DNA from: Timema cristinae
Taxonomy: Eukaryota > Arthropoda > Insecta > Phasmatodea > Timematidae
Assembly: GCA_039000515.1 (NCBI GenBank)
Contig: JBCFYV010000100.1
Span: 20,384,551-20,448,550, forward strand
DNA length: 64,000 nt
Direction: 5' to 3'
Made by a program: the position numbers and the translations under genes. Positions 25,226 to 36,939 of this stretch are shown here, one piece after another (position 1 is the first letter of the stretch; every line of letters starts with the position of its first letter). The notes beneath the pieces are model-generated. The model was not told the DNA's origin and made no database searches. It was given only the letters and a program-made list of their open reading frames with translations.

Positions 25226-26021
25226 ACTCATGTATAAGGCATTCACGAGCTAAGTTTACCTGGATGACAGCTCGAAATATTACTAGAAGTAATCCCTAAT
25301 ATATCACTACGTCAACAGCAGACATCTATCACTTTGGATCACTGTAATTAAAACAGGTGGTAATATATTAATGTGATATGTTAACCACAGTAATTTAGGC
25401 CAATATTATTTATATATTTATTTGAGGTCAGACAGAAAATTTATTTATACTTTTATTCCCCTTAAAAACATATTAACACCACTTTAACAAAAACTTCTAA
25501 CGAATATAGCTTAAAATGGCGGCTGACGAATCTAAACCATATGATTGAACATAACGGTAAACAAGTTTTTTACAATGATGCAGACACGCAGTTGATGAAA
25601 ATATTTTATTCAGTTCAAAATTTCAAACTACGATAAAATAATCATAAAATCATTTATTGTATGTAAAAAAAATGACAACAATTTTCTCTTTTCTAAGTAA
25701 ATACGATGCCTGTAATAAAATGTATTGATGTGTGCACTATATTACACAAATCAGTAACGTTCCAAAACGAAAAATAAGTACTTTTAATTATGTTTAAAAT
25801 ATTGTTTCGAGTTGGATGAAAAGAAATTATTTAAAAAGATGAAATGGTATGAAAAACTTAAGTTTACGTTATTTTAAATGTAATACATATAAGGTAGATA
25901 AAGATATTTACATTTATAACAAAACTGTGATCTTTTACAAGTGTTGGCAACCCGAAACCTAAACATATGATTTTCGAACTGTCATCCAGGTAAAAACCTA
26001 TCGTGAATGGAATATATGAGT
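25226..26021. mobile_element. Candidate non-autonomous DNA element with about 50-bp inverted ends
   Basis: The left end (25,226-25,277: ACTCATGTATAAGGCATTCA, then TTTACCTGGATGACAGCTCG) is mirrored at 25,970-26,021 on the opposite strand (ACTCATATATTCCATTCACG, then TTTACCTGGATGACAGTTCG). The interior of about 690 bp is AT-rich and without a transposase. No clear target duplication, so the class is not assigned. Confidence 0.55.
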
Positions 26022-27080
26022 CTTTTTGCTTCTCTTTAATAAAGTAAAGTGTGTGTGGGCAATCTGATTATTAAATTATAAATATAGTAAAATGTAATTT
26101 TTCCCGAAGGACCCGTTTTAGTAGCACTAAACCAGAGACGAGATTCAAACTATGGAATATACGAATGTTTGTTGCGCAGCTTACCTTTTGATTGATGTCT
26201 TCATCTGCAGGTATAGGAAAATCTGGGAATGATGGTAATGTCTTTGAGTGCACTCTTCTTAGTAACTAATTAGCAAGAGAAGCTATCCTAACACTCCCAT
26301 TTAATGAGTAGGCCTACATATTGTATACAAAATACATTGAACATTATTAACGTATTATATATAAATAGTCGCACACTAAATCATTGACACGGAGAATTTG
26401 ATAAATTATTCAAGTGAAAAAAACGAGAGAGTTTCATTGAGATGTGACCGAGCTTAGTTTTAAGCGTACACTATTTTTAGAATACCAAACGCCAGGTAAA
26501 ACAGGGTTGGTTTTAGGAATGTGAATGAGGGTAGGAAATTCCAAGAAATCTAAAATGTATTCAGGCAACAAAGTTTTTCAAAAATACTGATCTTCAAAGT
26601 CCCTGGAGTTATCCACTGCATTGTCAACTGGTTCACTGTTGAGGCGGGAACCTCTGCATTCTAAATATGCTTAGGATTACTTCAATCCTTTGATTTTGGA
26701 TCCACACAAATTGCTTCGGATTACTTCAATTTTTTTATTTTGGATCCACATTTTTTTCCCCACAGCTGGTTTTGGATTTGCAATGAATAAGCTTCATGAG
26801 AGAAGTTGGTGCTGGAGGCATGGCTGTTTGATAAAGAGCCAAGGTACCAGCATTAGTTAAGTGCCAACCCCAACCTGTGGGATCCAGGCTGTCTGTTGCA
26901 CTCCAATATTGCAATTAATAATTAAACTCGGATACTATGATAAACAGCCGCTGCCAATGTTGATGGCAGATTTTGACTTTAACTTATGTAATGGACACCA
27001 CAATCTTCCGAAAAGATATTTTCTTCCGTAAGTTATATAACGATTCAATTAATGTGCCACAATAGATATACACACGTTCT
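26022..27080. other. Intergenic sequence with a small tandem duplication
   Basis: 26,665-26,755 holds two roughly 46-bp copies sharing GGATTACTTCAAT and TTTTGGATCCACA. No gene is recognisable in the rest. Confidence 0.6.
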
Positions 27081-27087
27081 CTTTAAC

Positions 27088-27800
27088 CAGCAACTAATAC
27101 ATCTTTCTTTTCATGGTTAGGTTTCTTGAAAACCTTAGCAGAGCGTCTGAAATTGGAACTGTTTAGAAATGTCATTACAGCATGCTCTTTTCCTAGTCCA
27201 AATAAGTACAGAGTAGAGTCCCAACCTAAAATCGCGTTATTTTTATTATATATATATATATAATACGCGATTTTAGGTTATATAAAAAGAATATATTCAC
27301 AACATTCAGCCCCAAGTTCACGTTTCAGAACTTTGATATTACATGTTTTTGTTTTCTTCACTGAAATACTTTTTGATTCTGGCTTGAATGTGATATCAAC
27401 ATTTTTCATCTCTGCATGGAAGCAAAGCAACACTAACGTATCAGTGTCCTCACTTATAACCAAAGTTTTCATTGTGATAGATCTCTCAACAGCTTGTTTT
27501 GCAATCAATACATTTGTATCTTATTTCGCAGAACAGTCAAACACCCATTTAACCGTAATTTATCAGGATTGAAACTAATAATATTAATTACCGCTTATTC
27601 TGTGCATTACTCAGAAACATTTACTTTTTCAGCTTAAGGATCATTTTTCCCACAAATCAAACACTTTGTGACATTCCTGAATGGTTAACATCTTTTGTTG
27701 ATGGACCAGTGGGGTAGTCATCGAACACTAATGTCGCTTTTCCATATTTTTGTTGTCATATTTTACGTAATTTTCACATATGTCGTCAAAAGTTCCATTG
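27088..27800 (-). pseudogene. Decayed element-borne gene of the EDTD-LVLL / STKD family
   Basis: On the minus strand, pieces of a conserved but functionally unnamed protein common in invertebrate repeats are readable in order: YGKATLVFDDYPTGPSTKD (27,711-27,752 region), then DTNVLIAKQAVE, then LVISEDTDTLVLLCF, then IKVLKRELGAECCEYILFI, then DSTLYLFGLGKEHAV, then SAKVFKKPN. Family proteins normally read through from ILFI into a short H-A-x-x-G-C segment and D-T-T/S. Here that junction is replaced by a 57-bp palindrome (27,223-27,279), which supplies a stop. Frameshifts and stops separate the earlier pieces, so the gene is dead. The acidic EDTD and STKD motifs suggest a nuclease-like fold, but that is inference. 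Weaker traces may extend left in the protein to about 28,030. Confidence 0.65.
27223..27279. repeat. 57-bp palindrome inserted in the coding relic
   Basis: AACCTAAAATCGCG at 27,223-27,236 is exactly mirrored by CGCGATTTTAGGTT at 27,266-27,279; the centre is TA-rich. Position and symmetry suggest a very small foldback/MITE-type insertion or a repair product. Confidence 0.9.
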
Positions 27801-27804
27801 TGCA

Positions 27805-29370
27805 CCCATAGTATAAGTTGTAATGACTAATAAGGCACCAGTACCAATCACATAATGAACATTTACAATGGGTTATATTTCTTCAAACAATCCAAGTTTC
27901 CACAGTTCTTCTGCTAACACCAGTTTATCAGCTTGTAACATGAATCCATCCATGTCAAAAGGTGCTGAATGATAGCTACATAGTTCGTACTTGAATTAAG
28001 CAGGTATCCATTTCAGCCAGTTACCTAAAACCAATTTAACAGTATTAGTACCATTCCATTTATTTACTTCCGGTTATGTTTGGTATCATTGGAAGGAAGA
28101 TTCTAAGAGAAAAAAAGAAGGTTGGCTATATAATTTCGCTAACTGTGAAAGGGAAATCAGCATTTCAATAACTAACAGTGAAAGCGTCATATTCAGACGC
28201 CATTTTGAAAAATGGCGTCCTTCCATCAGATATACTTTGGTATACTTTGGCTTTATTATTTATGACATTTTTCAAGAACGAATTTTGTTGGTTTCATTTT
28301 TATACTAATCACTGACCTGAAGTACATCACATATTCAGGGGCTTCTATCCTCTCTCTGGCTGTCACAACAATGTTTTCTCATCCAAAGGATGTTGTTTGG
28401 AAGTATATTTATCGTTTGTGAATATTTACTTTCCTTTAGCACCGAGCCAAGGAGCACGTATATAGAAATGTTTTCATCTTTCCACTCTCACATTCTTCGC
28501 TATTCCGAGTACATTTACTGAAGCATAAATAGAATTATTTTAATTCTTACACGTTTCATAGTTGTATATTCGGGTTTATTGTTACCATAAAAGCTTTTGT
28601 CTATGTGCAGGCCACACTCTTATGAAAATAAGTTGTTTAATATAAAAATCAAAATTATAACATATCTGATCTGTGGAAACTAAAAAAAAAATTGTATAAG
28701 TTATATTTAAAATAGATATACAGTTAACATGAGTGTCTGATATTTTAGGAGGGAATTGAATGCTTAAGGGAAGATTTTTGGGTTCTCAATTTCAAGAATA
28801 AGCAATTTATTAATCAGGTGTTAGGTATTGCTAATGCAGTATTTTATTTCAATACATTGCAATTAGTATTCTCTATAAATGACTGCCATTTATAAATATA
28901 AATCATAAAATAAATTATGTCGAAAAACTACATCTGGACATGGTATTTGGGTAACTGAGCTTTAGTTATCAGGTTAAATGCATGTGTCTGTTGGTATTTT
29001 CCAATATATATTTGTCTAAAACATTAATGTATTTTACAGCTATTTATTTACACGTATCATGAATTATTATTTTTTTGACTCAAAGGTACGGTTGGACGTG
29101 TTGTGGTGTTATTTCTGTTACCACTACTTGAATTATTCATTCTAAGCATTACATCTGAAAATGCATATTTCTACTGTGTATATATATCCAACGTTTTGGG
29201 GTTTGAAAACAACATTTCTTCTGTTTCGTTATTCACGTTTCCGAGTGAAAATTCAGTTTACACTTTATGAAATGTAAATAACAATGTTGTCTAACTTATT
29301 TAAATAACTCTACATTCATCCAAAAGTTAGAATTAATAAATTTGACCTGTTAAAAAAAAAAATCCAAGAC
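27805..29370. other. AT-rich sequence, possibly old element remains
   Basis: 27.8-28.1 kb may be the decayed upstream part of the minus-strand relic. The rest shows no supported feature. Confidence 0.5.
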
Positions 29371-29374
29371 TGTC

Positions 29375-29500
29375 TTACTACTGCAGCCAGGCACGCCACA
29401 AGTGAGTCAACTATTTTAACGCTTGCCCAGACGTAGTGGCCAAGCTAGGAACTAGCCAGTATTCCTAGCGCCGATTTCGAACCTTGCGCTGGAGCATGTT
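29375..29500 (-). mobile_element. tRNA-like SINE head fragment
   Basis: Read on the minus strand, CAAGGTTCGAAATCGGCG resembles a B box; the A-box region is less clear. No family-A/B tail is present. Confidence 0.3.
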
Positions 29501-29504
29501 TAAT

Positions 29505-32068
29505 AAATGAAAATACTTTCTTTTCCTCTATGCAATGGAAGGGTGTTGCATAGTTATATATAATAAGAGGCTTTTCAAAATTGACTTCCTTTGGCGTCAT
29601 CTTATAGACCAGTAGACTATCTACAACGTCCTATTTAAAATGAAGATTTAAGAGTGAATCAATAAAGTCAATGTAATAAAATATGTTACAAAGTGAAGCA
29701 CATGCTTGATAATCATTTGGATGCATATATCTATACTGGAGATGTTGTATATTGGTAATATGTTATATTGGTAGTCCCAAGAAATGTTATGTGACGTTGT
29801 AGAAATATATTCAGTGTGCTTTTGAAAGAGCTTGAAGAAGAAACACGATAAAAGCTAATCGCATATTTTGTTGAATTAACTGCTTAGTTGATGTGTACCG
29901 GACCAAACCGGAGAATTTCCATGATGGCAAAGGTATCAAAATCCATTTTATGGTAGTTATTGAAAACTTTTTCACTATTAGTGCATCAGAAAAAAATCTT
30001 TTAATTAGGTAAGCCATAATATCTCCAATTTTATTATCAGCTATATTCATAGTAAGGTACCGCCACGTCAAAGTGAGGAATTTAATTCACACATTAACCC
30101 ATTTTCGTGTAATTTATACATATATATCCCATTGTTTTCAAATTTAATGGTTGGAGAAGATAGGAAAACTTGGACCTAGTCCTTTACATGGTTGTAAAGA
30201 TACAAAGACTAAGGTAAAAAGAGAAAACCCAACTCAAAGAAGTGTTTTGTAAAATGTATATTGTTTTAAATACAACTTTTGGTTTTCCAACCCGATACAT
30301 AAGTTTATATACTATTGTAACGCCGAAAGTTTCCTTCTATAATACAGGATGTCTACCATGATACTCAAACCATTTAAGCAGATACAGTTAAGTAAAGTGG
30401 CTTTTCATGGCGGAGTATCTGTATTACAATCTATTTAGTAAGAAATTAAATTTCAACTTTTAATTTATTTTGTAGCAATATTTATAAATACTTTAACATT
30501 TCCCCGAGATTATGATAACATTATTTGATTATGTGAATAATCAACTATCTTTCAAATCTAGTAATTTTTATTTTTGAGGCTAAAAGGCATCAAAAACAGA
30601 TTTTATGTATTAGTTATGAACGAATTAAATTTGATTAATTAATTTGTATTGCATTCTTGATTTATTAAAACCTTATTAATAATTTTATTATGGAAAGTCC
30701 TACTATTATTATTTGTAGTAATCATGTTAAGGGTTTAATTTTTCTACAGTTCCAATGACTTGTCCAAAATAAGATCAGCATCATGTTTTATCATCAGATT
30801 ATTTTTTATATCTGAAAGTATATCTTCCTTCCTTGTTTGAGGTAACCTATTAGCTGCAATCATGATCCTCCTGGTTCCTTTAACCCTTCCTCCTAACCTT
30901 AAACGATATCACTCAATAAGCCATTTATTCTCGCAATTCCCCCATCCAGTTAGATTTTCTTCGTAGAATAAGGTCGCTCGCTTACCACTGGTGAAAAACA
31001 TTTTTATTTGTAACAAATTGTTTAAGACAACTGATTAAAACAAGTGTTTGATATTGTGAAATATGATCATCATACATAACAAGAAATCTATGAACAAAAC
31101 AAAATTTCCTCAAGTAGCCAACATGGCGAGGGATGAGGAAGACACGGATTTAGTCATATCTTCTACTCCTTGCTCTAAGAAGAAGATGTTGAAATAAACG
31201 CGAGTCTGGTCTCATCCAATTTATTACACGGAGTCTTACTACAGTCTATTTTATCATGATTTTATAAATCATAAAATATACTAAACCAAAAACATAAGGC
31301 TGTGACGTGCTGCAGGACTATTCGCAATCGCAGAGAATGTTGGTAGATCACGCATGCGCAGTTTGCTTTGTTCTTCGAAGTACTTCCATTGAACATTGTA
31401 CAGCCGTATTTCGTCAGACAGTTGTTAGATTTTCGAAAAACCAAAATCATCTTTTAAAATAAAGTTTTGATCTGTGGGGACGCTCCAATTTAAAAATAAT
31501 GTAAATTTATATTTTGAACAGTTTTTCTTGTTCGTTGAACAACATATTTTCCTCGATGTTGGTTTTGTTTCGAACAGTGTGTAAGCAGCCTAATACATAT
31601 TGGTTCGGTTTTCAATTACTCTTCTTTGAATATTTTATTAGTCTCCCGATATGATCACTTAATCATATATTTTCACCTTCAGAACCACATCTTGAAGCTT
31701 CCAAATATTAATTTCTTCTCCAACAAAGGTAATATAATTGTAAACTGTTTACAAATATAGTAGTTTTGGGTTCAAAATAATAGTCTTAATTTAACAGAAC
31801 CTAACTTAAGGAAAGTTTCTCATAAATGCTATTTTAATTACGTCACTGTTGACAAAATATTTTAAACCCATTGTAACATTAGTAAAATATTATATATGTT
31901 TTTTTAAAACACAATTAGAATGTTTAGATATTTTTTTAAAAAAGAATCAGAATGATGCTATTCGCAAATGGGGACTTGAATTGCTACACAGAATACTCTC
32001 ATCTATAGTAAATTAAATACATCAAGGTCCACAGTATGGTGGACCATTGATATAAATCTCTTATGTTT
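29505..32068. other. AT-rich intergenic sequence
   Basis: No supported gene, RNA or repeat. Open frames at 29,811-30,071 and 31,262-31,450 have no recognisable domain. Confidence 0.55.
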
Positions 32069-32072
32069 AGTT

Positions 32073-33679
32073 TGTAACGGGCTAAACTGCTTTAGCCCCG
32101 TTCAAAAGTAGCGAATGAAAAAGAACGTATATTCTGTTAGTGCCTGCATATTATCAAAAGTAACAATAACAAACTAATGTTAAATGCCTCGCCCATAATA
32201 TATGTCTCTGTTTACATACCTATTGCGCCGAGTCAACCTCAGAGTTCGGTGCCCCAGCTATTAACACAACACAGAAAGAAAGCGAGGAGAGCTCCGCTTT
32301 CGACCACGATTTTAAACCGACTGACTGCTTCATGGCGGACTACGACCAGCGTGCCTCGACCGTCTAGAAGCTTCGGGAAGATCCCCCTTAGCCTCCTAGA
32401 AGCTCGGGAAGATCCCCCTTCCCTTCCTACGCACCAATTCACCCCGTGGGCTCTGCCAACTATATATTCGCCTGCTTGCTTGAAGAATGGCAGAACACGT
32501 CAGGAGACGATTGGGAAACCTCCACCACGCTAACAGGCCACGCGTTTACATCTGGTCTACGTAATCTACATAATCTACATCGGACCTGCGGTCAAGGGAA
32601 ATGGGTCCCTTGGACAGAAGGAAGTCGCAGGGCCAACCTAATTCAAGGGCTTGATCTCTCGAGTAAACTCCAAGTTTAAAACTCAACTGTTAGGTTTAGT
32701 CTATGACCTCGCAGGATAGTTAGTATAATTAATCATTAGAGATAGAGATGAGGAATATTACGTGTCTATTCTGAAGACGCGGTTATGATATCATAGTATG
32801 ACTAGTTATATAGGATAGGCTGAGAGTAGACTCTCCCTTATTAGGAAAGCAAGGTACTTATACATTGCGGTGTAGCGCGCCTCTCGCGCCCTAGAGACTG
32901 GCCCGAGAGAATGGCCAGGCTCACGTTGGGATGTTCAATCCCACGGCACGTACTATGTGACCATAGGTGCCTTATTGTGATAGCTTGCCAGGGCAGGCGA
33001 TAGTTCTTGTTATATGGAGGCCGCAGATTCAGGCCTAATTGGGTTTACAGTCATGGCCTATATTTGAGTTGGGTTGTTAACCAATAGGTCGCATGTTCTA
33101 TCCATGATTGGCCCGTGGTTGATTCTTAGATTTAACTTTGTAACTCTCTTTAAGAGTACACTGGACTGAGCCGCCTTTGCCACTCAGGCGCGGTTGGGCA
33201 GTCATTAGTTTCTTATTTAAGTAAGGTTGTACTGGTCACCCTTCAGGTGTCAACCAGTGGGACGCGTCCTTTCAGGACTATCCCGTATGTGTTGTATATT
33301 CAAGTACGTTGTTTTTACCCTGTGTAAAGGTTGTGGCTGTTGTGCAGGGCTCTCTATTATATAGAACTAGAACTTGCCTGATTTACGAACTAATCTTGCC
33401 TACGCGGCCAACTTACCTAGTTGATAGTATTGTTTATTACGTAGCTTTGTAGTCTGCGTTGTTATTTCGGCGTTTCTCGCCCCAGTTGGCCTAGACTTAG
33501 GCAATGCTGCCACTTATCATAGTAAGTTATATATGACAAAGTACTTGCTGAGATTTAGTGCTATATGTTTATATGTCCTTTGGTCTTGTATATTATATCA
33601 TTAAATTGCATTAACTCCAACCTTCTCTTGTTTTCATCATTTGTATTTGCTCAACTGTTTGTGCACCCCCCTCGGTGCA
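32073..33679 (+). mobile_element. Candidate solo LTR (about 1.6 kb) with 4-bp target duplication
   Basis: The segment begins TGTAACGGG and ends GTGCA, giving the TG...CA termini of LTRs, and is flanked by AGTT at 32,069-32,072 and again at 33,680-33,683. It is clearly more GC-rich than its surroundings, starts with a short hairpin (ACGGGCTAAA / TTTAGCCCCGT), and has an ATTAAA near 33,600, consistent with a polyadenylation signal. A short internal tandem duplication (TAGAAGC...GGGAAGATCCCCCTT) lies at about 32,367-32,425. No gag or pol domain is readable, and open frames at 32,177-32,679 have no family resemblance. Orientation is inferred from the polyadenylation-like signal. Confidence 0.5.
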
Positions 33680-33683
33680 AGTT

Positions 33684-33965
33684 AAATAATGAAACCAAGC
33701 GAATAGTTGCTAAACATACTGGAACATGATTTGACATTTTGACACAGTTGGACATATTATGTTTTCCTCTGTACGCGCGGGAACAAGGTGTTTTGGCGTC
33801 ATCAAGTCAAGGTCACATGAACTATCCCACACATGATGTTTCCAATCTAAGGCCATGGGCAGATTACGTCGGTTGAATAGCCCTTTCAATTTTAGTGGAA
33901 TATCTAATGACGTTGCCTAGGCTACGTGGTGAATTGAAAGCTATTTCGCAAGGGTTCTTCTTAAT
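33684..33965. other. Unassigned spacer
   Basis: No feature seen between the candidate LTR and the next SINE. Confidence 0.5.
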
Positions 33966-33967
33966 TT

Positions 33968-34160
33968 GATGGACTTCTAATGGTACGTGATTGTATCCAT
34001 CCCGGCGTCCTTGGTTTGGATTCCGACCAGGTCAGTATACGACCTGATTACCCATTATTCCCATGCGTCACTTATATAAGTATATTGTGTTAGGGCGCAG
34101 GTAGATTCCCATTCCCTGACAACGATTAGACTGGGTTGGATTTAAATAAAAATATAACAT
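33968..34160 (+). mobile_element. SINE, family E
   Basis: A tRNA-like head with B box TGGTTTGGATTCC, a body with GGGCGCAGGTAGATTCCC, and a 3' end GATTAGACTGGGTTGGATTT followed by AAATAAAAATA. A second, minus-strand copy at 52,550-52,735 shares the head, body and 3' end, which defines the family. Confidence 0.7.
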
Positions 34161-34169
34161 AAATAAAAA

Positions 34170-34552
34170 AAAAAATTGAGGATTAGGATTAATTTATTCC
34201 ACACTTTGGTTCTGGTTACTAAAGAATGCATCTACTAAATAATGAAAGTATAATTGAAGTAACTGCACGAGTGTGTAATCCACGTTGATCTGTATTATGG
34301 TAAGATCTCAAGCGTCTTAACACACGTCCCCTCTGTTTGACTGTGTAATCACAAGTGTTTTTCCCATGGCTGCTGTGACAGCTTCTTACACCCTCACAGT
34401 GTCCCCTTGGACGAATTCATTTCTTAAAAATAAATGAACCAAGGTCGCTTTACGTGTCACTTAAAAAACCGCAACTCGGTTCAAGGAGATCTTAAAAAAA
34501 TGTTCCTTACTGCTAGTTTCTAACGCTCGTGAATAATAAAATACACAATATG
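34170..34552. other. Unassigned spacer
   Basis: No gene or repeat recognised. Confidence 0.5.
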
Positions 34553-34562
34553 TATTGTACAC

Positions 34563-34852
34563 TTGGCTGACCTGGTGGTCTAGGGGTAAGGTGTCAGACT
34601 TCTGTGCTCGAGGTCCGGGGTTTAATCTCGGTCCCGGCACAGATTTATCTGATTGTCAAACCCTTCCTTCACCTCTGACAAGACGTGTATTAATCACAAC
34701 TTGTGAATGTGTGGAATGCCAAATCTCCACCGTGGTTCGGATTCCACGTTAAACTGTAGGTCCTCCATTTCATATCACAATAACCCTGCCATTACACATT
34801 AGCGTAAGTGTGTATAACCCGAACGGGTAGTAAGATGTGGTGCTAATAATAA
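34563..34852 (+). mobile_element. SINE, family A, full length
   Basis: Head GCTGACCTGGTGGTCTAGG, complete body, shared tail and a short AATAAT end. The near-identical flanks TATTGTACAC (34,553-34,562) and TATTGTACTC (34,853-34,862) are the likely target duplication. Confidence 0.9.
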
Positions 34853-34878
34853 TATTGTACTCTCATTTTATAACGTGA

Positions 34879-34925
34879 ATGCGTATAACCGAACGGGTAG
34901 TAAGACGCGGTGCTAATAATAATAA
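34879..34925 (+). mobile_element. Tail-only SINE insertion (47 bp) with 10-bp target duplication
   Basis: Only the shared SINE tail is present (ATGCGTATAACCGAACGG, then GTAGTAAGACGCGGTGC, then TAATAATAATAA). It is bounded by an exact direct repeat TATAACGTGA at 34,869-34,878 and 34,926-34,935, so it is a genuine, extremely 5'-truncated insertion rather than a decayed copy. Confidence 0.88.
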
Positions 34926-34935
34926 TATAACGTGA

Positions 34936-35640
34936 GACTAAGTGACTTTCAAGAACGCCCTTCATTAAAACTCATAAATCCTACTACAGTTAACATGAAA
35001 TATATATTATTCTTCACACTTTAGCTCTCTAAGCACTATCAGAAACACCAAGGTACATACAAAATTTAAAGAGAGGGAACAAAATGATTGTCTACCCTAC
35101 AAAGAATATTGTTTATTTGCTGATAACCCCTTGCCTCTTTGGCTGACGATTATAAAATTAATTCACTCTAATATGTGCAACTACACAGAAAGAATCTATA
35201 TTTCAAAATTGACTTTCTCTTGTTTACCATTCTAGACAATCATATTTCCAAGAAATTTTTGAATTTACATCCTGGAAAGAAGATTTCTACTGATCATTTT
35301 TCCAAATAAACCAAACAGCTTGACTTGAAAATAATTAAAATAAAATAGGTCTGTAAAAACACCAGATAAAAACAAAATAAACAATTTTGTAGCAATATAA
35401 GGTGATGTTTAAAACTATTTAATAATTTATGGTTCTTGTTTAAATGATCTTTCTTTAAACTCGCTGAATGAAGCCTAACTACATTAACACGGGCAATCCT
35501 AACTTAACTTGCCACTACGTCACAGGTAGTGTAATTTCTGAACCACGCCATGAAGGATTTTTTTCTACAACAAACGTAAATTCACTCACTCATTCTCTGG
35601 AACACAATCATTACTGTTACAGGATACGTCATAATCTGTA
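34936..35640. other. AT-rich intergenic sequence
   Basis: Nothing supported. Confidence 0.55.
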
Positions 35641-35644
35641 TAAA

Positions 35645-35740
35645 AAATAAAAATTCGGCTGTCCAGGCATCAAACCCATACCTCTTATCTCAGTAGACAC
35701 ATGTTATAATAACTGAGATCAGATATCTATCATACAACAA
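35645..35740 (-). mobile_element. tRNA-like SINE head fragment
   Basis: On the minus strand, ACTGAGATAAGAGG resembles an A box and GGGTTTGATGCC a B box, spaced as in a tRNA. No shared tail. Confidence 0.4.
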
Positions 35741-35744
35741 ACAG

Positions 35745-36160
35745 CCCTTAGTAAAACGTTTATGAAACCAAATAAAAAGTCTCCATTACTTTTGAAAGAA
35801 AATAATAAGTTAAAAAAAAAAAATTACAGCATTTAGTACTTGTTTGAATAATACGCATATCATATTAACTACGTACTATTGGAATAAGGATGAGGAAGGT
35901 ACAATTTTTTTTAGAGAAAAATGAACCCAAAGTTGCACAAAAGGAGAAAAAAGATTCAGTAAACACAAGGATTTTTTTTTAGTTTATAGCTCTACGATTA
36001 ACACCTGGTTATAAACGACTTATTTTAATTAATAGAAGATGGAGTATTCTGTAAGAAACGTATCGTGGAAAAGCGATAAGAAAATCATAGGGATAGTTCA
36101 CCCTAACCTACTTAGCTGATATTTGAGCATTGAACTTCCTATCACAAGTCTGTTCCGAGC
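35745..36160. other. AT-rich intergenic sequence
   Basis: Nothing supported. Confidence 0.5.
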
Positions 36161-36169
36161 TTGGCGGAT

Positions 36170-36650
36170 CTAATTTCACTCTAATTTCTTTATTTTTGTT
36201 TTATTTTTGTGGTGCTTGGTTGCTATAGTAAGACTCTGGTAGAAAGGAGCCTTTAGAAGAGACACTTTTCATGTGGCAAATATTATTAATAAGATTTTAC
36301 CTTTTTTGCTATGCTATGGGTATTGTCAAATGAAATATTACTATCAATAAATAAATGGCATAATGCGTGGCACAGACTTTCTTTCTCTTTTGTCATAAAA
36401 CGAGCAGTTTGATTCGTTCTTCGCCATTCTAAAATTTTAGATGCTATTCTTCATTCTGAACTGTGCAATTTCAAGTTATTACAACATGGGCTCCTTCCGC
36501 TGTCCGACTGAGTCCAGAGCGGAGATCTCCCCTCGCTTTTATACCTTTCTTGCCAAGATGGCGGCGATCGGTAAAAAGGAGGGAAGCGAGAAGGAGATCC
36601 CGGGCTTTTTTAAGGGCCCCTTCTTTATTATTGAACAATGTTACAGAGTT
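36170..36650 (-). mobile_element. Candidate LTR of a retroelement
   Basis: On the minus strand the sequence following the RNase-H-like frame contains a TATA box (GGTATAAAAGCG, 36,535-36,546), an initiator-like TCAGTC shortly after, and AATAAA signals further on around 36,190-36,210. This is the U3-R-U5 order of an LTR. The outer boundary is not fixed because the partner LTR is not in the window. Confidence 0.4.
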
Positions 36651-36652
36651 TA

Positions 36653-36935
36653 AAATAAATTAACAGCTTCTTCCTGTTGAGTTGATTCACGAAGATCGTC
36701 CCTGATGATAGCACGGGATGCGACGTCCGCCGGGTTTGCCTCCGAAGGTATCCAGAACACCTCCATTGGCGTGTCTCGAAGCTTGTGGGAGATTTTGGCG
36801 TGTAGGCATGCTATCCGAGGGTCAGAGAAGATGAGGCCTCGTCCTGTAAGTACACAGTTGTACACGGTGGTGTTATCCGTCCCCAGTCACAGGCGGTTCA
36901 AGGTGATCAATGCCGCCACCACCTCAGCTTACTAC
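36653..36935 (-). pseudogene. Retroelement RNase-H-like fragment
   Basis: The minus-strand frame reads EVVAALITLNRL, GTDNTTVYNCVLTGRGLIF, then SDPRIACLHAKISHKLR, then VFWIPSEANPADVASRAI. The D in TDN, the W-I-P-S-E-x-N-P-A-D-x-x-S-R signature near the end and the spacing fit the RNase H region of retroelement polymerases (LTR and DIRS-like classes carry this motif). The reading frame ends in VNLF and the candidate LTR follows at once, with no integrase between. The stops around 36,940 separate it from any upstream polymerase. It is a fragment, with the class unresolved. Confidence 0.6.
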
Positions 36936-36939
36936 TGTA

